Origin: CAZFPN01 sp044370655
GTDB taxonomy: Bacteria > Pseudomonadota > Alphaproteobacteria > Rickettsiales > Deianiraeaceae
Direction of reading: 5' to 3'
Length of the DNA stretch: 16,115 nucleotides
Assembly (NCBI GenBank): GCA_044370655.1
Contig: JBILVD010000020.1
Span: forward strand, 1 to 16,115
In this document: one piece after another, positions 7,128 through 13,147 of the stretch
How positions within the stretch are numbered: position 1 is the first letter of the stretch
How the letters are laid out: each line of letters starts with the position of its first letter
The notes under the pieces: model-generated
Told to the model about the DNA's origin: nothing
What the model saw: the letters and a program-made list of their open reading frames with translations, nothing else
Database searches by the model: none
Program-made: the position numbers and the translations under genes

Positions 7128-7860
7128 AGTATCATATTGTTTTCTATGTAAAAAGAAATTCATAGCCATTTCTATAGTTTTAAGAGATTTTGCATACACA
7201 AAAGTTCTTCTTTTTAAACAAGGAATGTAATGACGAAGCCTTGCGTTAAAACTTTCAACAAGACAAGTTTCCAATTTGGATACAATGTGAGTTTTGTGTT
7301 TTGGAATAATTTTATGATAAGATTGATTGCCGTCCGTAGAAATTATAAATGTCCATAATTTATCAAGCTTTTTCTAAAACTCCTTTTCTGTTTTAATTGT
7401 TCCGCCTCTTATATAAAATGAACGCAAACAACCTTTGTTCCTATAAGCAGTAGTCCATATTCTAACTTCCTTTCCTCCGTTAATTGGCTTTTTTTATAAA
7501 TGTGCGAAGTTCATCAAGCTCAAGCACTTCGCAAATTTCCCCCGCATCATTATTTTTAATTTCTAAAGTTTCATACTTCTTTAAAAGCCATTTAACTACA
7601 GTTTGATAATATATTTTTAATCCGAATATTTTAGAAAGAATATCAGCTATCCTCCTAAAACCATTACCATTTTCATACAAAATTAATGCTATTTCATGAA
7701 TTCTTTTGTCATATTTTACTCTTTCATCTCCTTTAATTACCGTTCTTTTGCATTTTCTACATAAATATTTCTGTTTCTTTTTATTGGTAAATCCCGCTTT
7801 AACAATATTCTTAGAAGAGCAAAGCTTACATTTGCTAACGCCGACCGTTGGTTCTTTCAT
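7116..7860 (-). pseudogene. IS1-family transposase, frameshifted and interrupted
   Basis: The first 126 codons (7480-7860) hold an InsA-like zinc finger (CKLCSSKNIVKAGF...YLCRKCKRT, residues 11-40), a helix-turn-helix (about 60-90) and the first DDE aspartate (LDELRTF). The frame ends at TAA just after an A7 run (7489-7495 on the plus strand). Skipping one base there continues the protein as PINGGKEVRIW, and later STDGNQSY (second Asp) and CLVESFNARLR (third acidic residue), down to TAG at 7116. That second part also contains an in-frame TAG at 7374-7376. IS1 itself uses a -1 frameshift at an A-rich site; this one needs the opposite shift, and the extra stop indicates an inactive gene. Confidence 0.85.
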
Positions 7861-7895
7861 AGTGAATTATTTAGTTGATGATTTTTGGTATGAAG

Positions 7896-7916
7896 ATAAG
7901 AATTTAGATGTCAAGT
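7896..7916 (-). repeat. Right terminal inverted repeat of the IS
   Basis: This is the transposase-proximal end, a perfect 21-bp inverse copy of 7107-7127. Its inward TTGACA (7909-7914, minus strand) is well placed as a -35 for the transposase, whose ATG lies at 7860; the matching -10 is poor (TACCAA about 18 nt on). Confidence 0.88.
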
Positions 7917-7984
7917 TCTTGAATTGGAAGCTTTGTTTAAATAGATATATAATTAAATTACCGAAAATTTTTTATAACACTTTC

Positions 7985-8012
7985 TTGACATCGTAAAATA
8001 ATGTTTTAGAAA
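7985..8012 (+). promoter_or_regulatory. sigma70 promoter for the ExbB/TolQ-like gene
   Basis: TTGACA (7985-7990) and TAGAAA (8007-8012) are 16 nt apart. The -35 is perfect; the GTG start at 8035 is 22 nt after the -10, so the leader would be very short and has no Shine-Dalgarno. Confidence 0.55.
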
Positions 8013-8034
8013 TATGTTAAATATTTTTTAACTT

Positions 8035-8607
8035 GTGGGATTTTTATTATTTTTAAAGGATTTTTTTTCCTCTCTTGGAGTATTGGCAATACCTTTATTC
8101 ATTGCGCTCTCGGTCACCTGTATTGTGATAATTGAAAGAGTATTATTCTATAGTGTAGTTTTTAGATTTAGAAAGGTTGCCGTTAATATTGAAGATATAA
8201 TATTGAAAAATAAAGCTTATCCAAAGCAATTTCGTGAAGATTTGCTTGAAATAGAGTTAGAGCATATATATATGTCTCTTAATTTTGGCTTAAACTTGCT
8301 TAAATTTATCGCAGGAGTTGCAACTATGCTTGGTCTTTTAGGAACCGTTCTTGGTATGATTGACGTATTTTCTTCAATATCCAGCATTAAAACTGCCGTT
8401 AGCCCTGCAATTATATCATCTGGAATAAAAAAGGCAATGTTCACAACCGCATATGGTCTTATAGTTGGAATAATAGCATTATTTACACATTATATTTTTG
8501 AAAACATGAAAGAAAGAGCCTTTTTAAAATTAGAGGAATATTCCGTGATGTTAAATGCAAATGTAGAACATGAGCATATTTCAAAAAAAATTTCAAAGGA
8601 AAGGTAA
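8035..8607 (+). CDS. MotA/TolQ/ExbB-family proton channel subunit, orphan
   Basis: The 190-residue protein has the three-helix plan of the family: TM1 at about 13-34, a cytoplasmic loop, TM2 at about 86-108 with the typical LGLLGTVLGMI (99-109), and TM3 at about 136-156 (TTAYGLIVGIIALF). Family members form a pentameric inner-membrane channel around an ExbD/TolR dimer and use proton flow to drive TonB or the Tol-Pal envelope machine. No exbD or tolR follows; the next gene is convergent with a 9-bp gap. The start is taken as GTG at 8035; an in-frame ATG at 8014 is followed by TAA six codons on, so it cannot be used. TolQ versus ExbB cannot be decided. Confidence 0.82.
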   Translation: MGFLLFLKDFFSSLGVLAIPLFIALSVTCIVIIERVLFYSVVFRFRKVAVNIEDIILKNKAYPKQFREDLLEIELEHIYMSLNFGLNLLKFIAGVATMLGLLGTVLGMIDVFSSISSIKTAVSPAIISSGIKKAMFTTAYGLIVGIIALFTHYIFENMKERAFLKLEEYSVMLNANVEHEHISKKISKER

Positions 8608-8616
8608 TAATTAAAT

Positions 8617-9612
8617 TTATTTTGCAAATAAAGAGGTTGAGTATTGAAAACGCTCAACTTCATTTGGAGAGAGGTATTTTTTTATATCATAAACCGCAGA
8701 AGCAACCTCCGAAAAACCTGCTAATATAAGCTTTAATTTGCCATTATAACATGCTATATCACCAACCGCATAAATACCTTCTTTTGAGGTTTTCATATTG
8801 CTTTGCTCCACCTTTGCAAGCCCATTTTCTTTTTCTATACCAAAAATATCAATTAATGAACTATCTGTAGCAAGACCAAAAAATGGCAAAAGAAAATCAG
8901 TCTCTAGCTCTCTTTCGTCTCCCTGAAGATTAACCACGGTAAGAGATTTTAAAACACCATTTTCTCCTTTTAAAGATTTTAGTTGAAATGGAATTATAAA
9001 CTCAAGCCTGCCCAAAAAGGCAAATTCATCGAGTATTTGTAGGCTTTCAGGAGATGCTTTAAATTTATCTCTCCTGTGTATAAAATAAATTTTCTCAGCT
9101 ATTTTGCTTAATGAAATTGCCCAATCAACTGCACTGTCTCCCCCTCCTGCAATTGCAACTTTTTTATTTGCAAAAATGGATTTATTAGGGACGGAGTAGA
9201 ATATAGTTTTACCTTCAAATTCATCAATTTTTTCAAGTGGGGGGCGATTAGGGGTGAACCTTCCTCCCCCTGTTGCTATAATAATTGAGCGAGCATGAAA
9301 ACTCCTATTTTTACTTGTAGAAAGAGTAAATATACCATCATTTTTTGTGTAAGATAAAACTGTCTCGTTTAGTTTTATTTCGGGAGAAAATCTTTCATTT
9401 TGCTTTTCTAGATTTAAAATTAAATCTCTAGCCGTAATTTCAGGGTGAGATGGTATATCGTAAATTGGTTTTTCAGGGTATAAAGCTGTGCATTGACCGC
9501 CGATAAAATCTAAAGCTTCAAACATAATGCACGAGAGTTTTTTCATTCCCGCAACAAAAGGCACAAACAAACCAGTGGGGCCGGTGCCGATAATTGCAAT
9601 ATCGTATATCAT
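8617..9612 (-). CDS. Ferredoxin-NADP(+) reductase, thioredoxin-reductase-like type
   Basis: The 331-residue flavoprotein moves electrons between NADPH and ferredoxin or flavodoxin in the cytoplasm. The FAD motif GTGPTG is at 9-14, and GGQCTALYPEKPIYDIP at 38-54 is the hallmark of the YumC-type reductase. The NADPH motif GGGDSAVDW is at 156-164, with HRRD at 179-182. The C-terminal FAD region reads IYAVGDIACYNGKLKLILAGFSEVASA. There is no CxxC redox pair in the NADPH domain, which rules out a true thioredoxin reductase. Its ATG overlaps the stop of the IscA-like gene in an ATGA, so the two are translationally coupled; reduced ferredoxin is a plausible electron source for Fe-S cluster assembly. 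Confidence 0.9.
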   Translation of the reverse strand: MIYDIAIIGTGPTGLFVPFVAGMKKLSCIMFEALDFIGGQCTALYPEKPIYDIPSHPEITARDLILNLEKQNERFSPEIKLNETVLSYTKNDGIFTLSTSKNRSFHARSIIIATGGGRFTPNRPPLEKIDEFEGKTIFYSVPNKSIFANKKVAIAGGGDSAVDWAISLSKIAEKIYFIHRRDKFKASPESLQILDEFAFLGRLEFIIPFQLKSLKGENGVLKSLTVVNLQGDERELETDFLLPFFGLATDSSLIDIFGIEKENGLAKVEQSNMKTSKEGIYAVGDIACYNGKLKLILAGFSEVASAVYDIKKYLSPNEVERFQYSTSLFAK

Positions 9613-9935
9613 GATTTTAAACTAAATGATGTTCCGCAACCGCATTTTGTTTCAAAATTAGAGCTTTCTATTACAAAATAAGAGGCACTGATAGTTTTTT
9701 TAAAGTCAAGAATGGAGTTTTGAAGCTTTTCTGCAAATTTATTTTTAATTGCAACAATCACTGAGCCATCTCCACTTTTAATTGTATAATCATCTTCTTC
9801 TAAAGATTTCTCCAATGCAAATTTGTAAGAAAACCCATGACAGCCACCAGAAATAAGAGAAATTCTAACAAACTCCCCTTCTTTTCTTGTGCTTTCAATT
9901 CTCACTTTTGCCTCTTCGGTTACTTTAAATTCCAT
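9609..9935 (-). CDS. A-type Fe-S cluster carrier (IscA/ErpA family)
   Basis: The 108-residue protein has the three conserved cysteines of A-type carriers: Cys32 (SGGCHGFSY) and Cys98/Cys100 in the C-terminal CGCG, with the usual 65-residue spacing. Such proteins accept iron or a [2Fe-2S]/[4Fe-4S] cluster from IscU and hand it to client apoproteins. Which of IscA, ErpA or SufA it is cannot be settled from sequence alone. It lies 9 bp downstream of the Bax inhibitor-like gene and overlaps the reductase by 4 bp. It is separate from the iscU-iscS operon at 13148-14763. Confidence 0.9.
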   Translation of the reverse strand: MEFKVTEEAKVRIESTRKEGEFVRISLISGGCHGFSYKFALEKSLEEDDYTIKSGDGSVIVAIKNKFAEKLQNSILDFKKTISASYFVIESSNFETKCGCGTSFSLKS

Positions 9936-9944
9936 ATTTCAAAT

Positions 9945-10673
9945 TTATTCTTTTCTGTCTCCAAAAAATCTTAAAAGTGCAAGGAAGAGATTTATAAAGT
10001 CCATATAAAGTGTTAACGAACCCATAATTGCAAGCTTTTTAGCCATATCTACTCCAATTTCTCCTGTTTCTATATGGTAGTACATATCTCTTATTTTTTG
10101 TGTATCATATGCTGTTAAACCAACAAATACGATAACAGAAAAGATCGATATTACAAAGCCAAGACCAGAACTTTTTAAAAATATATTTACAAGAGAGGCG
10201 ATTATAATTCCTATAAGACCCATCATCATTATACTACCCATTTTAGTTAGGTCTGTTTTCGTTGTCTGTCCATAAATTGAAAGTGCAAGGAATGTTGAAG
10301 CAGTTATAAAGAAAGTTTTTGTTATACTTTCACCCGTATAGACAAGGAAGATAGAGGAAAGACTTGCTCCCATTAATCCTGCAAAGACATAAAATAAAGT
10401 TTGAGCAGTTTGAAAGCTCAAAGTTTGTATTTTAAAACCAAAGAAGAAAGCAATTGCGATAGGGGACAGTGCAACCAAAATTCCCAAAGGAGAACCGTGA
10501 AGTGCCATCATAAGGCTAGCACTTTGAGAAAGGAAAAAGGCTATAAGACCAGAAATTGCAAGAGCAATAGACATGTTTCTATAGACATAAACCATATAAT
10601 TTTTTAATCCTTCATTTGTTCTTTGCATTGAAGCAAAAGAATTAAAGGCAGATGTTTTGCTAAAGTCTTTCAT
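9945..10673 (-). CDS. Bax inhibitor-1/YccA family membrane protein
   Basis: The 242-residue protein has a polar N-terminus of about 30 residues, then seven hydrophobic segments (about 32-48, 60-76, 86-108, 113-130, 144-165, 172-188 and 213-236). Family signatures are LTAYDTQKI in the sixth-segment region, with the conserved Asp, and the C-terminal LYMDFINLFLALLRFFGDRKE. Bacterial members such as YbhL/YccA sit in the inner membrane and have been linked to calcium leak or to FtsH; the role here is unknown. It is the first gene of a three-gene operon with the Fe-S carrier and the reductase. Confidence 0.92.
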   Translation of the reverse strand: MKDFSKTSAFNSFASMQRTNEGLKNYMVYVYRNMSIALAISGLIAFFLSQSASLMMALHGSPLGILVALSPIAIAFFFGFKIQTLSFQTAQTLFYVFAGLMGASLSSIFLVYTGESITKTFFITASTFLALSIYGQTTKTDLTKMGSIMMMGLIGIIIASLVNIFLKSSGLGFVISIFSVIVFVGLTAYDTQKIRDMYYHIETGEIGVDMAKKLAIMGSLTLYMDFINLFLALLRFFGDRKE

Positions 10674-10708
10674 AAAATAACACTTATTAAATTAGGTTTA
10701 CTAGTTAA

Positions 10709-10736
10709 TATATAAAGCAAAAAAATAATTTTACAA
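10709..10736 (-). promoter_or_regulatory. sigma70 promoter for the BI-1 / IscA-like / reductase operon
   Basis: On the minus strand TTGTAA (10731-10736) and TATATA (10709-10714) are 16 nt apart; shifting the -10 two bases gives TATATT at 18. The ATG at 10673 follows about 35 nt downstream. No strong Shine-Dalgarno is visible. Confidence 0.5.
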
Positions 10737-10766
10737 GAGTTTTTGAAAACTTTTTTTAAAAAAACT

Positions 10767-10795
10767 TGATTTTATGTAAAATTTATTTTAAAAAA
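10767..10795 (+). promoter_or_regulatory. Possible promoter for the TusA-like gene
   Basis: TTGATT (10767-10772) and TAAAAA (10790-10795) are 17 nt apart, only 11 nt before the ATG at 10807, so the transcript would be nearly leaderless. The surroundings are A/T runs, so the match is weak. Confidence 0.3.
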
Positions 10796-10806
10796 CTTCA
10801 AAAAGT

Positions 10807-11028
10807 ATGGAAGTAATTGATTTAAGACATGAGATATGCCCTATAAATCTTGTAAAATTTAAGTATCATTTCTATCGCCTACAAAATTTACATAACTTCG
10901 AAAAATCCTCCTTTCTTATAAAAAATGGGGAGCCTTTAAATGGAGTTATAAGGTTTTTAGAGTATAAAAAAGTGACTTTTAACCTGCAAGACAAAGATGA
11001 TTTTGTTGTGTTAAATATAAAAAATTAA
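10807..11028 (+). CDS. Small TusA-like (SirA-fold) protein, divergent
   Basis: The 73-residue product has the length and start of a TusA protein: a short strand leading to VIDLRHEICPINLVKFKYHF, in which the Cys-Pro of the CPxP motif (Cys11) is kept but the second Pro is Asn. TusA relays persulfide sulfur from IscS for tRNA thiouridylation. The C-terminal half (GVIRFLEYKKVTFNLQDKDDFVVLNI) would supply the remaining strands. The conserved Cys supports sulfur transfer, but overall similarity is thin and another small alpha/beta protein is possible. Its TAA shares TTAA with the stop of the convergent mnhB gene. Confidence 0.55.
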   Translation: MEVIDLRHEICPINLVKFKYHFYRLQNLHNFEKSSFLIKNGEPLNGVIRFLEYKKVTFNLQDKDDFVVLNIKN

Positions 11029-11465
11029 ATTTCAACATTTGGTTTAGTGTTGTCAAAAATACGCTTAAATGAATATCCAATTTTCAAAAGCCCCATAGCA
11101 ACAACAAGTAAAACTCCCGCTTCAACAATAAAAATGCCTATTTTTTGACTTACTCCTAAAGAAAAGCCGAGTTTCTGTAAAACTGCAAATTCAAGAAAAT
11201 TCCCCCCCAGTAGCATTGTTATAATTCCCATTCCAAAGTAAAGCATGATTCCAAAATAAAGCATCAGGTTAGAGAAATCATCTTTTACTAAATAATCTTC
11301 ATCGTCAAAAATGAATTGATACACAAGAAAAACACTTCCGAAAATTGCCCCAGCTTGAAACCCTCCTCCAGCACTCTCCTCTCCGTGAAAGTGTATAAAA
11401 AGAGCATAAAACACAGCAATATGAAGGAGAAGTTTTAATGAAACCTCAGCTACTTTATCTTTCAT
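11025..11465 (-). CDS. mnhB: Na+/H+ antiporter subunit MnhB-like
   Basis: The 146-residue protein has four hydrophobic helices and the family signature FHGEESAGGGFQAGAIFGS at about 24-42, equivalent to the HGxxxPGGGFxxG of MnhB/MrpB. Further matches are GMGIITMLLGG and the C-terminal FIVEAGVLLVVAMGLL. MnhB is one of six or seven inner-membrane subunits of the Mrp/Mnh cation-proton antiporter. No other mnh subunit is in the window, so the cluster is broken up or only partly kept. Its start is ATG at 11465, 76 bp from the divergent lptB start. Confidence 0.85.
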   Translation of the reverse strand: MKDKVAEVSLKLLLHIAVFYALFIHFHGEESAGGGFQAGAIFGSVFLVYQFIFDDEDYLVKDDFSNLMLYFGIMLYFGMGIITMLLGGNFLEFAVLQKLGFSLGVSQKIGIFIVEAGVLLVVAMGLLKIGYSFKRIFDNTKPNVEI

Positions 11466-11481
11466 ATTTTTAAAAATTTAC

Positions 11482-11535
11482 TTGCAAGTATTTTTTATTT
11501 ATTTTAATAAAACTAAAGTTGCAAGTATTTTTTAT
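11482..11535. repeat. Duplicated 17-bp word with palindromic core, between mnhB and lptB
   Basis: TTGCAAGTATTTTTTAT occurs at 11482-11498 and again at 11519-11535, 37 bp apart. The first copy is centred on the perfect palindrome ACTTGCAAGT (11480-11489) and the second on TTGCAA. It fills the gap between two divergent genes, where operators and promoters are expected; TTGCAA reads the same on both strands and could serve as a -35 in either direction. Confidence 0.6.
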
Positions 11536-11541
11536 ATTTTT

Positions 11542-12261
11542 ATGCACAAATTAAGAGTGCAAGGGCTTCGCAAATCTTATAAAAAAAGGGAGGTTATTAA
11601 AGGGGTGGATTTTGAAATTTCATCTGGTGAAAGTGTTGCAATTTTAGGTCCAAATGGTGCGGGAAAAACCACTTGCTTTTATATGATTGTTGGCATTGTT
11701 AAGCCGAATGCAGGCAAAGTTATGTTAAATGAGCACGAGATAACAAACTTACCAATTTATATGAGGGCAAGGCTTGGAATTAGCTATCTCCCTCAAGAGT
11801 CTTCAATTTTTAGGGGCTTAACTGTGGAGCAAAATATTATGGCTTGTCTTGAATGCGTGGAAAATAAAAACGATATCAGGCTTCAAAAATTAGAGGATTT
11901 ACTAGCAGAATTCAAAATATCTCATCTTCGCAAATCTCTTTCAATATCTCTTTCTGGTGGTGAGAGAAGAAGGCTTGAAATTGCAAGATGTTTAGCCTCA
12001 AATCCTAATTTTATCTTACTTGACGAACCTTTTGCGGGAGTAGACCCTGTTTCTGTATCTGATGTTTTAAATGTAATAGGCGAATTAAAAGAGAGAGGGA
12101 TTGGAGTTTTAATTACAGACCATAATGTAAGAGAAACTCTTAAAATTGCCGATAGAGGTTATATTATTTATAATGGAGCAGTTCTTGTTTCTGGCACTGC
12201 AAAGGAGATAACATCTCACGAAGGAGCCAAAAAACACTACTTAGGGAAGGATTTTATTTGA
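11542..12261 (+). CDS. lptB: LPS export ABC transporter ATPase LptB
   Basis: LptB is the cytoplasmic ATPase that, with LptF/LptG/LptC, extracts lipopolysaccharide from the inner membrane. From ATG 11542 the protein has 239 residues: Walker A GPNGAGKTT (36-44), Q-loop Gln85, signature LSGGERRRLEIARCL (from 137), Walker B FILLDEP (157-163), and the LptB-typical ITDHNVRETL (191-200) with the switch His194. The frame continues upstream to a TTG at 11482, but that extension (MQVFFIYFNKTK...) matches no LptB N-terminus and runs through the duplicated intergenic repeat, so I reject it. No lptA, lptC or rpoN is adjacent. The presence of LptB suggests LPS or a similar glycolipid is exported. Confidence 0.93.
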   Translation: MHKLRVQGLRKSYKKREVIKGVDFEISSGESVAILGPNGAGKTTCFYMIVGIVKPNAGKVMLNEHEITNLPIYMRARLGISYLPQESSIFRGLTVEQNIMACLECVENKNDIRLQKLEDLLAEFKISHLRKSLSISLSGGERRRLEIARCLASNPNFILLDEPFAGVDPVSVSDVLNVIGELKERGIGVLITDHNVRETLKIADRGYIIYNGAVLVSGTAKEITSHEGAKKHYLGKDFI

Positions 12262-13127
12262 AAATGATAAAATATATTATTTTTTTTATCCTTTATGGAT
12301 TTTGCAGTTTTGCCGCTGTTATTGAGGATTTTAACTCTATTAAAAAATATGTCAGCCTTGTTGACGGAAGAAGAGTGTTGCTATATAGGGAGTTTTTAAA
12401 AGATGGAGAATTGAGATTTTTAGGCACTGATGTAAGCTCTTTAAAAACTTATTTAGTTGAAAATATTGATATTAAAAATGATGAGGAAGGTTTTGAGGAA
12501 ACTCGTCTCTTTAAAGCGCTTCAAAAGCCACCTATACGCTCTCTTCAAATTAAATCAGGATATTTTTTAACAATTGACCTTTGCTCAAAGCCGAAAAATG
12601 CTAGCAAGAAATTTGAAAAAAATTTATTTGAATTTTTAGTCAATTTAGCAAACGAAAACAATAGCCCCATTCCAGTTGGAATTGCAATTTCTGGTAATTG
12701 GATAAAAGAAGAAAGGGACAATTTTAATTATATTAAAAACTTAGAAAGAGAGAAAAAACTTGATATAATTTGGATAAATCACTCAACAAGTCACCCTGCT
12801 AACAATGGAAAGTTTTTAACCGCAAAAAATGTGGATTTTGAAAAAGAAGTATTAGAATTAGAAAAAATACTTCTTAAAAATGATGAAGTTCCCACAGTTT
12901 TCTTCCGCTTCCCAGGGCTTGTTTTTAATAAATTGACTCAAGAAAAACTATCCGCACTTTCTCTTATTCCTCTTGATGCAAACGCTTGGCTTTCAAAGGG
13001 GGAGAAGATTACAAATGGAAGCATTATTTTAGTTCACGGAAACGGAAATGAAAACAGAGGAGTGAAGCGATTGATGAAATATATGAAAAATAATAAAAGA
13101 GATTTTGTGAGTATCTATCATGATTAA
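12258..13127 (+). CDS. Secreted NodB-like polysaccharide deacetylase
   Basis: The 289-residue protein has a cleavable-looking signal peptide (hydrophobic 4-20, ending CSFAA) and the NodB-fold motifs in order: LTIDLC (104-109; Asp107 as the catalytic-base equivalent, the second Asp being Leu as in the TFDLC variant of the family), HSTSH (175-179, metal-binding histidines), RFPG (217-220) and LVHGNG (258-263). Such enzymes remove N- or O-acetyl groups from cell-envelope polysaccharides, including peptidoglycan; the substrate is not known. TTG at 12258 follows AGGGAAGG by 7 nt and overlaps the lptB stop; ATG at 12264 is the alternative. It is probably co-transcribed with lptB. Confidence 0.75.
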   Translation: MKMIKYIIFFILYGFCSFAAVIEDFNSIKKYVSLVDGRRVLLYREFLKDGELRFLGTDVSSLKTYLVENIDIKNDEEGFEETRLFKALQKPPIRSLQIKSGYFLTIDLCSKPKNASKKFEKNLFEFLVNLANENNSPIPVGIAISGNWIKEERDNFNYIKNLEREKKLDIIWINHSTSHPANNGKFLTAKNVDFEKEVLELEKILLKNDEVPTVFFRFPGLVFNKLTQEKLSALSLIPLDANAWLSKGEKITNGSIILVHGNGNENRGVKRLMKYMKNNKRDFVSIYHD

Positions 13128-13147
13128 TTGAAGATAGATTAATTCTA

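Larger units (their letters stand above)
7107..7916 (-). mobile_element. IS1-type insertion sequence, 810 bp, transposase decayed
   Basis: The element is bounded by perfect 21-bp terminal inverted repeats (7107-7127 and 7896-7916) and contains a single transposase gene on the minus strand with IS1-family motifs. It is close to the 0.7-0.8 kb usual for the family. It sits in the divergent intergenic region between prfB and the exbB/tolQ-like gene. I could not see an 8-9 bp target duplication flanking the repeats (GGCATTGG on the left, TCTTGAAT on the right), suggesting an old insertion or later change at the ends. Confidence 0.88.

Noticed and set aside
7099..7924. Target-site duplication around the IS
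   Set aside because: The 8-9 bp immediately outside the two 21-bp repeats do not match; ATTGGA appears on both sides but at different distances, so it cannot be called a duplication.
7706..7996. 96-codon plus-strand frame running from the IS into the exbB/tolQ upstream region
   Set aside because: It is antisense to the transposase, crosses the IS terminal repeat and has no recognisable motif or ribosome site; it is a shadow frame.
13113..13139. ATCTATC...GATAGAT inverted repeat between the deacetylase and iscS as a bidirectional terminator
   Set aside because: The stem is AT-rich with a 13-nt loop and is not followed by a T-run on either strand, so support is too weak.
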